Shown piece by piece: positions 34,534-43,051 of a DNA stretch of 63,978 bases. Under the pieces are notes generated by a model. It saw only the letters and a list, made by a program, of their open reading frames with translations, searched no databases and was not told where the DNA came from. Location of the stretch: the NCBI GenBank assembly GCA_039817415.1, contig JBCBVV010000038.1, positions 1-63,978 on the forward strand, written 5' to 3'. The DNA is from JALEFZ01 sp039817415. GTDB taxonomy: Bacteria; Bacteroidota; Bacteroidia; J057. A program made the translations under genes and the position numbers. Position 1 is the stretch's first letter, and each line of letters begins with the position of its first letter.

Positions 34534-35976
34534 TTACATGTTTTTAGGCAATAGCACCTCCTCTAAACTGATTCCTTCCATCAAGGCAAAGCAATCAGTG
34601 TTGTTATCTCTAAACTGATTGAGATAATTGGAAATGCGTGAATTCTTCTTCTCAGGATTCCCTCCAAGTTTGGTGTGAAAAGCTCTTAGTAAGGGCTTTC
34701 CATTTTTTCTGTAGCATTCAAATTCTTCATCTCTGAGTTTTCTTTGAAGAGCCAAGTGCAATTGATTGGCCAAGCCATCCATTCCGAGTAAGACATAGAG
34801 CAGCAAATGGAAAAACTCAACCTCTAGCTTCATATGAGGATATTTTTTGAAGGCAATTTCATTTCTAAGTTTAAATAGAATATCAGATGCCCTTTTGTAT
34901 TCTCCAGCCTCAAAATATGCTTGTGCCCTAAACATATGGTAATTGACATAGAAGCTGACGCGATAGTCTTGGAGGTCGATGTCTTCATTCATCAATTCTA
35001 CATCGCATAGGAGTTGATCTATTGTGCCGTTCCTCTTATGATAGGATAGTTTACTAAACAGGAAGAGGGAAGTATTGACATGAACCTGATAGAGGGTGAT
35101 CAATTCTGGGATTTTGTAATCAAGAATTTCTCGAAAAAGCCTGGCTCGATCCCAAGCACCCATTTTTTCATAATAAGTTAGGTGTAAAAAATTGAATAGG
35201 AGATTGAGGTTACTATAAAATAGATCATTCTCATGTTCAGAAAGAATAGCTACACATTTTTGGAGCATCAAATCAATTTCTTCCACCTCACATCTCAAAC
35301 TATCCGGAATAGGAACGAAGAGCCTGGCGAAAATATGGACGATGCACTTTAGGACATAGAGTCTGTGAGAATCATATAAATGGCAATGATTATCTAAAGC
35401 TTCCATGATCCTGCACATCTCCTTAAGATCTTCTTGGGTCCGGCTAAGATAGAAGTTGTCATAGGCCTTAAAAAAGGAAACCATCTGATCTTGTGCCTTA
35501 TCAATAGCCAATGAGTAGGCAATTTGCTGACGGTAAAGTGCCTGATATTTGTTGTAATCCTTGGCAAAAGCATTTAGATTTTTCATTTCCATGTAGACCT
35601 TAGTCAGTCCATGGGGATAGTCAATCTTCTTGAGTTCTTGTTCAAGGGAGTTTAGGGCTGCCTGTGCTTTTTCTCTCCTTTGGTTAAAGATCAATTCATC
35701 CAAATGAAAAACTTTATGGGCTACATGTAATTTGTCATCACCCAGCCTGCTCAAAAGAAAATCTTCTGTTTTCTTTTTTAACCTGGCTTTTAACACATAG
35801 AAGGTTCCATCTGCTACACCATATTTTTCGATGTATTCTTTCTGAGGATTTTTGGGATTAGAGCGGATAATCTCTAGAAAGGAACGACTTCTATCTGAGC
35901 CAGAATTCTTTAAGCTAAGATAAAACTCCTGGTATTCTTTGTCGGAGAGCAAGTAGATGATGCGATATAAATCCAT
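34534..35976 (-). CDS. Alpha-helical repeat protein, paralogue B
   Basis: A 480-aa soluble helical protein, tandem paralogue of the previous gene. Matching blocks include the N-terminus (MDLYRIIYLLSDKEYQEFY), SHRLYVLKCIVHIFARLF, RCEVEE and FNFLHLTYYE. The ATG at 35976 aligns with the start of paralogue A; an upstream open frame adds a non-similar 33-residue stretch and is rejected. Both genes have their own terminator-like hairpin, so they are probably transcribed separately. No known function. Confidence 0.75.
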   Translation of the reverse strand: MDLYRIIYLLSDKEYQEFYLSLKNSGSDRSRSFLEIIRSNPKNPQKEYIEKYGVADGTFYVLKARLKKKTEDFLLSRLGDDKLHVAHKVFHLDELIFNQRREKAQAALNSLEQELKKIDYPHGLTKVYMEMKNLNAFAKDYNKYQALYRQQIAYSLAIDKAQDQMVSFFKAYDNFYLSRTQEDLKEMCRIMEALDNHCHLYDSHRLYVLKCIVHIFARLFVPIPDSLRCEVEEIDLMLQKCVAILSEHENDLFYSNLNLLFNFLHLTYYEKMGAWDRARLFREILDYKIPELITLYQVHVNTSLFLFSKLSYHKRNGTIDQLLCDVELMNEDIDLQDYRVSFYVNYHMFRAQAYFEAGEYKRASDILFKLRNEIAFKKYPHMKLEVEFFHLLLYVLLGMDGLANQLHLALQRKLRDEEFECYRKNGKPLLRAFHTKLGGNPEKKNSRISNYLNQFRDNNTDCFALMEGISLEEVLLPKNM

Positions 35977-36466
35977 GGTAAAAAGAATCAGTGCTTTGTT
36001 AGATATTTCGAAATTAGTAGTAAAAAAGGGGAGGTGGGTAGACAATTTTTCGAAAATATTACACCTGCGGCCCAAAGCTTACAATATTGATTCTTCTAAT
36101 GTGATGTCTTTAATTGACTGGCAATCAGTGTGTATAGCGGATATTGAATGCCCAAAGGGATATACCTGCTGTTAGGTTTTCTGGAAATGAGAAGATTCTT
36201 ACCCATGTTAAGCCCGCAAAGAATTCTCCTTGATTAATCTGAGGAATCGTAATGTCCGATTTATTTAAGCCATCATAAGGTCCTCTTGAATCCCTTACTG
36301 CTTGTCAAAACACGAAGCATACATCCCATTAGATGCCTTCAAAAGGAGTAAATCTTAATCACATTACATTTCCTGCATGTATCAACCTTTCCTTGTCAAA
36401 AGGGGTTTAGGATAACAGATTTTTTCTTCAGTATTTTGCTGAATAACCATATAGAAACCCAAATTT
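35977..36466. other. 490-bp gap ahead of ispG
   Basis: Leader of paralogue B on the left and of ispG on the right. Small frames in it have no similarity or start context. I see no RNA gene and no clear promoter. Confidence 0.4.
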
Positions 36467-38470
36467 ATGGATAGGCAAGTCCCTTACGCATTGTCACATT
36501 TTGGTTACAAAAGAACCCCTTCCAGAGAGGTGATGGTAGGTAACGTTGGAATTGGGGGAGACAATCCCATTCGCGTCCAATCCATGACGACCACTGATAC
36601 AATGGATACGATTGGGACGGTAGAACAATCTCTCAAAATGGTTGCGGCTGGTTGTGAGATTGTCAGAATTACCGCCCCTTCAAAAAAGGAAGCACACAAT
36701 CTCGCCGAGATTCAAAAAGAGTTACGTGCGAGAGGATGTGATGTTCCCTTGGTCGCGGACATTCACTTTACCCCTAATGCAGCTGAAATAGCAGCAAGGA
36801 TTGTAGAAAAAGTAAGGGTAAATCCCGGAAACTACGCTGACAAAAAGAAGTTCCAGGACATAGCGTATACAGATGATTCCTATCAGTCTGAGCTTCAAAG
36901 GATATATGATCGTTTCTCTCCACTCGTCAAAATCTGTAAAGAGGAAGGGACAGCCATGCGTGTGGGAACAAACCACGGTTCCTTATCCGATAGGATCATG
37001 TCTCGTTATGGCGATACGCCTTTGGGCATGGTGGAATCTGCGATGGAGTTTATCCGTATTTGCGAAGACCTGAACTTTTATGACATCGTTATCTCCATGA
37101 AAGCCTCTAATCCGCAGGTCATGGTTCAGGCTTATCGAATGCTCATGGAAGATATGATCAAGAGAAATCAAATCTATCCTTTGCATTTAGGTGTAACCGA
37201 GGCCGGAGAAGGAGAAGATGGGAGAATCAAATCCGCCCTTGGAATTGCTACCTTATTGATGGATGGCATTGGAGATACGGTCCGCGTTTCTTTGACTGAA
37301 GAACCAGAACACGAAATGCCAGTTGGGCAGTTCTTGGTAGATCACTATATCAACCAGGCAAATAAGCTTCGTCAGCCTGCAGGAACTTCTGAATCGGAAA
37401 GCATTATTCTTCCCTTCGATCCTCTTTCCTTTAAGAGAAGATCAACCAAAGAAGTACAGAACATCGGTCATGATCAGGTTCCCCGTGTGGTTGCAGATAT
37501 GCGCCACAACTGGGAAGAAGCCAAAAGCATGTCGGAAATTGGATATACCTACATTCCCCTATTGGACAAGTACAATTTCTCAGACATAGCCGCTGACTTT
37601 GTATACCTAGGGACTCAGGTACCTAGCTACGAACTACCAGGAGGACTGAAACGAGTATTTGACCATCCAACTTGGTCCATGCTAGAGAATCACGATGTGA
37701 ATTTCCCTCTCTTTGAGTCAGTGGATGCTTATCTAGGTAGCCAGGATAGGAGTGATGAGGTAAACTTTGTGCCTGTCAATCTACAAACCATTTCTGCTGT
37801 TCTGGAGAATAAGGATCAATTTGAAGGTACATGTCTCGTACTGGATTCAGACCAACTTATCCCTACCTACGAATGGAGGAAGATGATCTATGATTTGATC
37901 GCAGCTGGGATTGAGCAACCTGTTATCATTAGGATGAGCGTTCCGGATTCCTTTGATTACTATAATAATGAGGTCTATCCGGACTATGTTCAAATTACTC
38001 AAGAAGCCATGACACAACTGGCGATGGGCTCCAATGGCTCTACCTTGTTGGTCGATGGATTGGTTGAAGGAATTTGGGTAAACAAGGCTGATAAAACGCG
38101 TATCCGTACTGCATTTGGCATGCTTCAATTGGCAAGGTTGAGAATTACCAAAACCGAATATATTTCATGTCCCTCCTGCGGAAGAACACTCTTTGACCTA
38201 CAAGAGACGACGGCTAAAATCCGAAAGCGAACTGAGCACCTGAAAGGGGTGAAGATTGGTATCATGGGTTGTATTGTAAATGGCCCTGGTGAAATGGCCG
38301 ATGCAGATTATGGATATGTTGGGGTGGGGCCAGGAAAAATTTCCTTATACAAAGGCCAGGAAGTCATGAAAAAAGGGGTTCCTACAGAAAATGCGGTTGA
38401 TGAATTGATCGAATTAATTCGAGAAGATGGAAAGTGGATTGAGCCCTCAACTGAAGTGGTTGAAGCTTAA
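36467..38470 (+). CDS. ispG: 4-hydroxy-3-methylbut-2-enyl diphosphate synthase
   Basis: A 667-aa IspG/GcpE enzyme of the MEP isoprenoid pathway. It reductively converts 2-C-methylerythritol cyclodiphosphate to HMBPP using a 4Fe-4S cluster. The N-terminal TIM barrel (PIRVQSMTTTDTMDT, PLVADIHFTPNAA) is followed by an insertion of about 270 residues typical of Bacteroidota, Chlamydia and plants, and then by the 4Fe-4S domain: C-x2-C (CPSC, about 568-571), and GCIVNGPGE (about 603-611) supplying the third Cys and the Glu ligand. The gene ends in a strong hairpin and is convergent with the cystathionine beta-synthase gene. Confidence 0.95.
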   Translation: MDRQVPYALSHFGYKRTPSREVMVGNVGIGGDNPIRVQSMTTTDTMDTIGTVEQSLKMVAAGCEIVRITAPSKKEAHNLAEIQKELRARGCDVPLVADIHFTPNAAEIAARIVEKVRVNPGNYADKKKFQDIAYTDDSYQSELQRIYDRFSPLVKICKEEGTAMRVGTNHGSLSDRIMSRYGDTPLGMVESAMEFIRICEDLNFYDIVISMKASNPQVMVQAYRMLMEDMIKRNQIYPLHLGVTEAGEGEDGRIKSALGIATLLMDGIGDTVRVSLTEEPEHEMPVGQFLVDHYINQANKLRQPAGTSESESIILPFDPLSFKRRSTKEVQNIGHDQVPRVVADMRHNWEEAKSMSEIGYTYIPLLDKYNFSDIAADFVYLGTQVPSYELPGGLKRVFDHPTWSMLENHDVNFPLFESVDAYLGSQDRSDEVNFVPVNLQTISAVLENKDQFEGTCLVLDSDQLIPTYEWRKMIYDLIAAGIEQPVIIRMSVPDSFDYYNNEVYPDYVQITQEAMTQLAMGSNGSTLLVDGLVEGIWVNKADKTRIRTAFGMLQLARLRITKTEYISCPSCGRTLFDLQETTAKIRKRTEHLKGVKIGIMGCIVNGPGEMADADYGYVGVGPGKISLYKGQEVMKKGVPTENAVDELIELIREDGKWIEPSTEVVEA

Positions 38471-38485
38471 TTTTCTTGAGATATA

Positions 38486-38516
38486 AAAAAGCCAGCTCAT
38501 CTATGAGCTGGCTTTT
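38486..38516. terminator. Bidirectional terminator
   Basis: A perfect stem of about 14 bp (GCCAGCTCAT with ATGAGCTGGC, plus A and T arms), loop CT. It serves ispG and the convergent cystathionine beta-synthase gene. Confidence 0.92.
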
Positions 38517-38536
38517 TACGTTTAGGATATTTAGTC

Positions 38537-39907
38537 TTATCCCGCCAATACGTTGATTAAGTCATACTTGGTGATAATATCAATGCCTTCATCTTCTTTT
38601 TGCACCAATACCGCAGGATTATCCTTGGTAATGAGTTTGGAAAGGATGTCCATTCTGGTAGAAGAAAGGACAAATGGGAAGGGGTCTGACATCGCCTGGG
38701 TAATAGGACTGTTCTTAAGGCCAGGATTGTCTAAAATGGTATTCAACACTCTCGTCTCATCTAGGCTGCCTACCACTTTGCCATTTTCCATCACAGGAAT
38801 TTGAGATACATCCTGCGCTCTCATCATGTTGATGGCTTCGGAAAGCGTTTGGGATACGTCAAGGGTATGTAGTCCTCCATTCTGTGGCTTCTTTTTTAGG
38901 ATTTCCCCTGCGGTTAGGATCGTTCCTTCATCGAGAAAATGGTGATTTTGCATCCAAGTATCACTGTAAACCTTTCCTAGGTATCTTGTACCATGATCAG
39001 GGAGAATAATCACCATCAGGTCATCCTGTTTCAGGTTATCTTTAGCCCACTCAAGTGCACCTGCAACGGCAGCTCCACAAGACCAACCAATAAACAAGCC
39101 TTCTAAACGGGCGAGTTTACGAGTCATCAAGGCAGAATCCTTATCGGTTACTTTGATGATGTGATCGACCACGGACATATCGCAGTTTTCGGGTAGGATG
39201 TCCTCTCCAATTCCCTCTGTTAGGTAAGGGTAAATTTCTTTGGAATCAATCTCTCCTGTCTCTTTCAGCTTTTTGAAGATAGAACCATAGGTATCGATGC
39301 CAATTGTTTGTAGGTCAGGATTCTTGCTTTTGAGGTAGCTAGACGTTCCTGAAATCGTTCCACAGGTTCCCATTCCGGCAGCGAAATGGGTGATTTTTCC
39401 TTCGGTTTGTTCCCAGATTTCGGGTCCTGTAGATTCAATATGGGTAGCCTTATTTGAAGGATTGTCGTACTGGTTCATCCAAATGGAGTTTGGAATTTCC
39501 TTGGCCAACCTTCCTGCTACGGAGTAATATGACCTGGGATCTTCAGGCTCTACGTTGGTAGGGCATACAATAACTTCTGCGCCTACGGCTCTCAGAATAT
39601 CTATTTTCTCCTGGGACTGTTTGTCCGCCATGGTAAAGATACAGCGGTAACCTTTCACCGCAGCTGCCAGCGCGAGTCCCATGCCTGTATTTCCAGAAGT
39701 ACTTTCGATGATGGTTCCTCCCGGCTTGATTTTTCCTTCTCTCTCTGCGTCTTCCACCATCTTTACCGCAATCCTGTCCTTGATACTGTGACCGGGATTG
39801 AAGTATTCTACCTTAACGACAACCTGCCCTTTGATGTGATTTGCCACATGGTTCAACTTCACAATAGGAGTGTTGCCAATGGTTTCAATGATGTTGTTAT
39901 AAATCAT
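38537..39907 (-). CDS. Cystathionine beta-synthase
   Basis: A 456-aa PLP enzyme. It condenses serine (or O-acetylserine in relatives) with homocysteine or sulfide. The PLP lysine is in GHSIKDRIA (Lys43), the phosphate-binding loop is STSGNTGMGLA, and GMGTCGTISG contacts the cofactor. Two CBS regulatory domains follow (residues about 335-455; VSQIPVMENGKVVGSLDE), which distinguishes it from plain O-acetylserine sulfhydrylases. The transsulfuration partner is not in the window. Confidence 0.9.
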   Translation of the reverse strand: MIYNNIIETIGNTPIVKLNHVANHIKGQVVVKVEYFNPGHSIKDRIAVKMVEDAEREGKIKPGGTIIESTSGNTGMGLALAAAVKGYRCIFTMADKQSQEKIDILRAVGAEVIVCPTNVEPEDPRSYYSVAGRLAKEIPNSIWMNQYDNPSNKATHIESTGPEIWEQTEGKITHFAAGMGTCGTISGTSSYLKSKNPDLQTIGIDTYGSIFKKLKETGEIDSKEIYPYLTEGIGEDILPENCDMSVVDHIIKVTDKDSALMTRKLARLEGLFIGWSCGAAVAGALEWAKDNLKQDDLMVIILPDHGTRYLGKVYSDTWMQNHHFLDEGTILTAGEILKKKPQNGGLHTLDVSQTLSEAINMMRAQDVSQIPVMENGKVVGSLDETRVLNTILDNPGLKNSPITQAMSDPFPFVLSSTRMDILSKLITKDNPAVLVQKEDEGIDIITKYDLINVLAG

Positions 39908-40010
39908 GAAAATGAGTGTGTTAGATATTTATTTAGGATAAAATAAAGATAATTCCCTAAGGTTGATATGTCCGCAAGGTAAAATTTCCTGCGAAATTAT
40001 TTCGTTTGAT

Positions 40011-40970
40011 TCAGACAAAGAGGAAATAGAGAATGACATAAAGGGCATGGGTCCATATCAAAATCGACCAGCCTCTGTAGACGAAAATCAAATACATCAG
40101 AAAGCCAAAAGCACAACGATACAAGAAGGTGTAAATATTGGGGACGTCCGAAAAGGGTAAGACATAAGAAGAAAGCCCATAAATAAGTGTCGCCCATAGC
40201 ATCGTTGTTACCCACTTGTTATCCTTCCTTTTATACTCGGGATAACGTAAGGGAATGCCTGGAACATCCTTTAGGTTGATTTTGAATTGAGAGAAGCGTT
40301 TGAATTGGCCAGCAAGGAAGACCAAAAGCATAAACAATAAGCCTCTGAAGATATATTCTTCATAGAAACCTGCGCCTAGGGCAATGGCTAGGTCCTGAAA
40401 GGGGTTGGTGTGATAATCCTTTAAGGTCCATACTCCGTCAAGAGCAGTCTGAATGTGAATCTCGTCAAGAGAAATGACCAGAAAACCAAAAACAACATAC
40501 CTCAACAAGGCGAAAATTAGGAAGGCCCACAAAAATGCTTCAGCGAAGGTAATTGGAAAGAGATACCAAAGATTGAGTTGAAAGGGCTTTTTCTTTTCCG
40601 GTTTCCAGTCCTTTTTACCTTCCTTCTCTTTCTTCTTTTTGTCCTCTCGGTCCTTTTTTCGCTCTTTACCATCCTTTAGACCAAAATAATCATAGTAAAG
40701 ATGTTTGCTGAAGGTGATGATGAAAAAAAGAGAGAAAAGTAAGGTGCCAAACTGTATATATGAATGAAGCAGAACAAACCAAATGTCAATGGCATTGTAC
40801 TTCAACACATCCGGATCCCAGGAAAGCATGAGGATTACCTCATACAGGATCAAGATTATCACTGAGTGAAATCTGTTTACAAAGCGGTGGTTACGATATT
40901 TATCATAATCCTGCAAGGCCTTTCCTATGGGCCGCTCATAGAAAGGTGTATGTAAACGCTTGAACACCAT
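40011..40970 (-). CDS. CPBP intramembrane metalloprotease
   Basis: A 319-aa integral membrane protein of the CPBP (CAAX-like, Abi) family. The EE-x3-R motif reads GFYEEYIFRGL, with the later His segments less clear. Several transmembrane helices surround a very charged central loop (KKKKEKEGKKDWKPEKKK), which is unusual in size. The family cleaves membrane-anchored substrates and in some bacteria gives immunity to self-made bacteriocins. No bacteriocin gene is adjacent. Confidence 0.82.
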   Translation of the reverse strand: MVFKRLHTPFYERPIGKALQDYDKYRNHRFVNRFHSVIILILYEVILMLSWDPDVLKYNAIDIWFVLLHSYIQFGTLLFSLFFIITFSKHLYYDYFGLKDGKERKKDREDKKKKEKEGKKDWKPEKKKPFQLNLWYLFPITFAEAFLWAFLIFALLRYVVFGFLVISLDEIHIQTALDGVWTLKDYHTNPFQDLAIALGAGFYEEYIFRGLLFMLLVFLAGQFKRFSQFKINLKDVPGIPLRYPEYKRKDNKWVTTMLWATLIYGLSSYVLPFSDVPNIYTFLYRCAFGFLMYLIFVYRGWSILIWTHALYVILYFLFV

Positions 40971-41090
40971 TTGTCCAAGTTAGAAAAAGTCCCTTGGCTG
41001 GCAAATCATGAATCTCCCTTAATTGTTGAAAAAAATCTTCGGCCCTTTATTTCACTCCAGCATTTTTGATTTGGCTACGTCTATCAAAAA

Positions 41091-41120
41091 ACAACAAACA
41101 GTCATTTATATATGAAACCA
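41091..41120 (+). repeat. Duplicated leader, copy 1
   Basis: A 30-bp segment spanning the leader and first codons of the first small lipoprotein gene. It is identical to 41555-41584, upstream of the second. The pair records a recent tandem duplication. Confidence 0.9.
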
Positions 41121-41480
41121 ATTTTTGTGATCTTTTTTTGTTTAGGAGCGGGGGTCTTGACCAGCTGTGATGCCATCAACCCTGTGGCTTGTACCCTTGA
41201 ATTCAGAACCGTAAGCCTGGAGGTTATTGGAGGGAACTTAGATCAAACCTACACCATTCAGGATAATGGAGATACCGTCCTGAGTTCGAAGGATACCCTC
41301 CTTAACAACTTCTACACGGTTTTGGATGATAGCTTTCAAGAACAACTTGAAGGGGAGGTAGAAAACTTCCGCTTTGTAGGACTGATTGGGGATTCAGTTG
41401 TAGTGGATGAAGCCTACGAAATTGGAGCGGATGAATGCCATATTTTTAAAGAAAGTGGGGCTACTTCAGTTACCCTATAA
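41112..41480 (+). CDS. Small tandem lipoprotein, copy 1
   Basis: A 122-aa lipoprotein (lipobox VLTS-C19). Only two further Cys are seen (VACTLEFRT, ADECHIF), likely a disulfide. It is about 75 percent similar to the next gene. Both share NFRFVGLIGDSVVVDE and ADECHIFKESGA at the C-terminus; differences cluster around residues 30-65. Cell-surface or periplasmic. Family not recognised. It has its own leader with an identical 30-bp segment. Confidence 0.72.
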   Translation: MKPIFVIFFCLGAGVLTSCDAINPVACTLEFRTVSLEVIGGNLDQTYTIQDNGDTVLSSKDTLLNNFYTVLDDSFQEQLEGEVENFRFVGLIGDSVVVDEAYEIGADECHIFKESGATSVTL

Positions 41481-41554
41481 ATCTGCTAGAAATGATAAAG
41501 TCCAATAGGATTTTTTCCCAGCACTTTAAATTGACAAACGTCTAATTAGTAACA

Positions 41555-41584
41555 ACAACAAACAGTCATTTATATATGAAACCA
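41555..41584 (+). repeat. Duplicated leader, copy 2
   Basis: Identical to 41091-41120; the leader and first codons of the second small lipoprotein gene. Confidence 0.9.
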
Positions 41585-41944
41585 TCTTTTGTAATTATTT
41601 TATTCATTGGAATGGCCACGCTGTATAGCTGTGATGCCATCAATCCTATTGCTTGTACCGAGGAATTCAGGTCTATTAGCCTTGAAGTTACAGGCGGGAC
41701 ACTGGACCAAACCTACACCATCCAATCTAATGGAGATACAGTCAAACAGGATAAAGCTCCTTTTTCTGGATCTTTCTACACAGTCTTGGATGATAGTTTC
41801 CAAGAACAATTAGAAGGGGAAGTAGAAGACTTCCGCTTTGTTGGCTTGATCGGTGATTCGGTTGTGGTAGATGAAGATTATAGAATCGGCGCAGACGAAT
41901 GCCATATTTTCAAAGAAAGTGGTGCTACGGCGGTAAGTTTGTAA
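41576..41944 (+). CDS. Small tandem lipoprotein, copy 2
   Basis: A 122-aa lipoprotein (lipobox LYS-C19), tandem paralogue of the gene at 41112, same length. The C-terminal 45 residues are almost unchanged (DFRFVGLIGDSVVVDEDY, ADECHIFKES); the region around residues 30-65 has diverged. This pattern (conserved ends and variable middle) suggests functional specialisation. Followed by an intrinsic terminator that overlaps the convergent LysR gene. Confidence 0.72.
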   Translation: MKPSFVIILFIGMATLYSCDAINPIACTEEFRSISLEVTGGTLDQTYTIQSNGDTVKQDKAPFSGSFYTVLDDSFQEQLEGEVEDFRFVGLIGDSVVVDEDYRIGADECHIFKESGATAVSL

Positions 41945-41982
41945 GCCCTAAGAAAACCTAGAAACCAGATACGCATAGCGTG

Positions 41983-42016
41983 CTCCCTGTCATGTTTTGG
42001 CAGGGAGTTTTTTTGT
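41983..42016 (+). terminator. Intrinsic terminator within end of LysR gene
   Basis: CTCCCTG with CAGGGAG, 11-nt loop, then seven T. It serves the second lipoprotein gene, yet its stem and T tract overlap the last codons of the convergent LysR gene (41990 on). Confidence 0.8.
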
Positions 42017-42886
42017 CACCTCCATTAAAAGGGAAAACAGCAGCTCGAAGTTTTCTTCAAACTCGGAGGACCACATCATGGTCAATTTCGCTCGTTGAGG
42101 AATATCTGTTAAGGGAATGCGCTTGATCGCTATTTTCTGGTGTGTTAAGGAGGAAACAGGTTCTATTGAAACGCCCATTCCCGCTTCCACCAATCGGAAA
42201 CTACTCGTGGCTGAATCGGTTTCGTGAGATACCTTGGGCTCAAAACCAGCGTCCTGACATATAGAAGTCAATAACTGTACATAATGAGAACCATCCGTTC
42301 GAGAAGGGAAAATGAATTCCTCTGCAGAGAGACTTTCCATATCTGTATGCTTCTCATAGGTAAAAGGATGGGATTCAGGAAGAAGTAAAGCAAAAAAATC
42401 CTGTTTGAGGATCATACTTCTTATTCCTTCGGGAACAAGCGGGTGAGTAGTGAAGCTCAGGTCGATGTTGCCATTGACGATGGCCTTTGTCTGATCATAA
42501 TTACTCATCTCTTTGAGAATGATCTTCATCAAAGGGAATTGTCGCCTAATTTCCTGAAGAATTTCAGGTAGAATGGCTTGCATGATAGAGTGGGTAAAGC
42601 CGATTCTAAGCGTAGCAGATTTACCATTGTGGATTTCTTTAGAACGGGTGCACATGTTTTCCCAAACGGTAAGGAGCTTATCCATTTCTTCAAAAAAATA
42701 CTTGCCTGCTGGTGTCAATTCAACAGATCGTTTGTTTCGCTGAAAAAGAATAGCCCCCACCTCCTCTTCCAATTGCCTGATTTGACGGCTTAAAGCAGGC
42801 TGCACGATATGAATTTCTTGGGCAGCTTTGGTAAAGTGTAAGGTTTTGGCAAGTACCCTAGCATTGCGTAGGTGCTGGAGATTCAT
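41990..42886 (-). CDS. LysR-family transcriptional regulator
   Basis: A 298-aa LysR regulator. The N-terminal helix-turn-helix (residues 1-60: LRNARVLAKTLHFTKAAQ..., QPALSRQIRQLEEEVGA) is typical, and a periplasmic-binding-like effector domain follows. It is divergent from the PLP decarboxylase gene with 165 bp between them; LysR proteins commonly control the gene they diverge from. The ligand is unknown. Confidence 0.9.
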   Translation of the reverse strand: MNLQHLRNARVLAKTLHFTKAAQEIHIVQPALSRQIRQLEEEVGAILFQRNKRSVELTPAGKYFFEEMDKLLTVWENMCTRSKEIHNGKSATLRIGFTHSIMQAILPEILQEIRRQFPLMKIILKEMSNYDQTKAIVNGNIDLSFTTHPLVPEGIRSMILKQDFFALLLPESHPFTYEKHTDMESLSAEEFIFPSRTDGSHYVQLLTSICQDAGFEPKVSHETDSATSSFRLVEAGMGVSIEPVSSLTHQKIAIKRIPLTDIPQRAKLTMMWSSEFEENFELLFSLLMEVTKKLPAKT

Positions 42887-42911
42887 TAATCTAATTTTGT
42901 TATGAATGAAT

Positions 42912-42919
42912 CAAATTTA
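42912..42919 (-). promoter_or_regulatory. Possible -7 element for the LysR gene
   Basis: TAAATTTG on the minus strand fits TAnnTTTG, 26 nt upstream of the start codon. No clear -33. Confidence 0.3.
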
Positions 42920-43051
42920 AGTATTTTTTATTATTAATAGGCTGTTTTATTTTCGTACGAAAGCTGTGGGCACCTTGGCAAATGCGTCTAAGAGGAGAGT
43001 GGCACTTGGCTTTGGGTTTGCAGCTTTCATCATTTTTTAGGAAACAGCTTC

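Noticed and set aside
36505..36976. Minus-strand frames inside ispG
   Set aside because: They overlap a strongly supported gene with clear motifs, so they are shadows.
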